Origin: UBA952 sp044377675 | GTDB taxonomy: Bacteria; Bacteroidota; Bacteroidia; Flavobacteriales_D; Crocinitomicaceae | DNA length: 64,000 nt | Direction of reading: 5' to 3' | Assembly: GCA_044377675.1 (NCBI GenBank) | Contig: JBILYP010000005.1 | Span: 65,543 to 129,542 of the forward strand | In this document: piece after piece, positions 62,926 to 64,000 of the stretch | How positions within the stretch are numbered: position 1 is the first letter of the stretch | How the letters are laid out: each line of letters opens with the position of its first letter | The notes under the pieces: model-generated | What the model was told of the DNA's origin: nothing | Database searches by the model: none | The model's input: only the letters and a program-made list of their open reading frames with translations | Program-made: the position numbers and the translations under genes

Positions 62926-64000
62926 TTAATCCTTTTCTGTTTTTATTCGAAGTGTAAGGAATGCTGCAAGAATCAACAAACTACCACCAATTGTGACAGC
63001 GGCAATGCGCGACCCATCTAAAACACCTTCCATCACTTTTCCAAAAAATAAAGAAGCTATTATTTCAGGTAAGACAATAAAGAAATTAAAAATCCCCATA
63101 TAAATACCAATTTTATTCTGCGGTAAGCAATCGGATAACATCGAGTAAGGCATTGATAATATACTAGACCAGGCAATTCCGACCATTCCCATAATTACAA
63201 AAAGAAATAGTTTAGAATCTGGACCTGTTACTACATTTATCGAAATTAGTCCAATTCCACCAATCAAAAGACACATAAAGTGAGTCATTTTTTTACCAAA
63301 TTTCCCAGCTAAAAAAGGCAGAAATAAAGCAAAAGCAAAGGTGATTATATTTTCAAAAGAATAGGTTAAACCTGCATAATTCTGTCCCTCAGAATAAGCA
63401 GTGGATCCATTGGCACCACCAAATATTTCTGCAGCAACGGTTGGGGTATAATAAAACCACATTAAAAATAAGCCAGGCCAAGTAACAAACTGAACCAAAG
63501 CCAACTGCTTCATGAGTTTTGGCATGTGAGTAATTGCGAAACTAATTTCATGTAATCCAGTAAAAAATCCTTTTTTCTCCTTTTTCTGTTGCTCTAATTC
63601 ATCATCGGACGGAGGATATTCTTTTGTAGTTAAAATAGTATAAAGCACTGCTAGGAAAAAAGCAACACCACCAATATAAAAGCTCCATTTCACATTATCT
63701 GCTACTTGTCCTGTTGATGCCGTTGAGTTAACATCAAACCAATTCGTAAAAACCCAGGGAAGAGCACTGGCAATTGTGGCTCCTACACCAATAAAAAAAC
63801 TCTGCATGGAAAAACCCAATGTCCTTTGTTTTACAGGTAATTTATCTGCTACAAACGCACGAAAAGGCTCCATACTAATATTTATGGAAGAATCCATTAT
63901 CCATAGTAAACCGGCAGCCATCCAAAGTGTTGAAGAGTTGGGCATTAAAAACAAACAGAAAGAACTAAGTATTGCACCGATTAAAAAATAAGGCCTTCTT
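62926..64000 (-). CDS. MFS-type maltose/oligosaccharide transporter (5' part outside window)
   Basis: At least 358 codons of a major facilitator superfamily protein, open to the window edge, with at least nine membrane segments visible. The first visible residues read RRPYFLIGAILSSFCLFLMP, a typical MFS loop/TM3 stretch, so the true start is upstream of the window. The rest resembles the sugar-transporter group found in Bacteroidota maltose operons (GRRPYFLIG...WMAAGLLWIMDSS). It ends one base before pgmB. By context it imports maltose; other oligosaccharides are possible. Confidence 0.88.
   Translation of the reverse strand, partial: RRPYFLIGAILSSFCLFLMPNSSTLWMAAGLLWIMDSSINISMEPFRAFVADKLPVKQRTLGFSMQSFFIGVGATIASALPWVFTNWFDVNSTASTGQVADNVKWSFYIGGVAFFLAVLYTILTTKEYPPSDDELEQQKKEKKGFFTGLHEISFAITHMPKLMKQLALVQFVTWPGLFLMWFYYTPTVAAEIFGGANGSTAYSEGQNYAGLTYSFENIITFAFALFLPFLAGKFGKKMTHFMCLLIGGIGLISINVVTGPDSKLFLFVIMGMVGIAWSSILSMPYSMLSDCLPQNKIGIYMGIFNFFIVLPEIIASLFFGKVMEGVLDGSRIAAVTIGGSLLILAAFLTLRIKTEKD

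Overview
The window looks like a chromosomal segment of a Bacteroidota bacterium, probably from the Flavobacteriales. It is AT-rich. Promoters match the Bacteroidota type (TTG or TTTG, about 19 bases, TAnnTTTG) and Shine-Dalgarno sequences are largely absent. Five secreted proteins end in type IX secretion (T9SS) sorting domains, and there are SprB repeats, a TonB-dependent receptor with a carboxypeptidase-like N-terminal domain, and an alpha+beta fused 2-oxoacid dehydrogenase E1. I see no rRNA, tRNA, CRISPR array, prophage or insertion sequence. No gene-free stretch exceeds about 300 bases; the longest are 9438-9671, 10818-11072 and 36171-36406.

Layout. 1-9437: start of serS, a TonB receptor/M14 peptidase pair, a gamma-carbonic-anhydrase-like protein with a lipoprotein, ung, a CPBP protease/aminotransferase/rhomboid run, and rpe. 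9540-10817: an AAA+DUF4143 ATPase preceded by three palindromes spaced exactly 32 bp apart. 10899-21368: an OmpA C-terminal remnant, a large Asp-box T9SS protein, and an alpha-glucan locus (two GH13 enzymes with a CotH-like protein between them in overlapping frames, plus a small secreted glucan-binding-like protein). 21536-33056: housekeeping genes (ald, tsaE, dnaB, mnmD, hemF, guaA), a nuclease-like protein and a candidate small RNA. 33057-40217: a SprB-repeat protein, a cyanophycinase + isoaspartyl peptidase + M48 lipoprotein cassette, and an O-antigen ligase-like protein. 40321-56851: an amino acid permease, ffh, ferredoxin, SGNH-LysM protein, clpC, gyrA, TPR protein, FAD protein, fused E1 and an MBL hydrolase. 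56852-64000: a lipoprotein and a maltose operon (MFS transporter, beta-phosphoglucomutase, GH65 maltose phosphorylase, secreted GH13 amylase).

How genes work together. The two alpha-glucan loci fit one route: secreted amylases cut starch or glycogen outside, the 14533-16416 enzyme continues in the periplasm, and MFS uptake, maltose phosphorylase and beta-phosphoglucomutase feed glucose 6-phosphate to glycolysis. The cyanophycinase/isoaspartyl peptidase pair would release Asp and Arg from cyanophycin.

The most notable non-coding signals are (i) the three in-phase palindromes before the DUF4143 ATPase, (ii) nine genes whose TAnnTTTG box ends only 3-5 bases before the start codon, implying leaderless or nearly leaderless mRNAs, and (iii) a candidate small RNA at about 27287-27380. 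I found no clear new defence or secretion system; the items in the findings are leads of moderate strength. Several start codons were moved from the longest open frame because the longer start was a TTG inside a promoter box or an ATG upstream of one.
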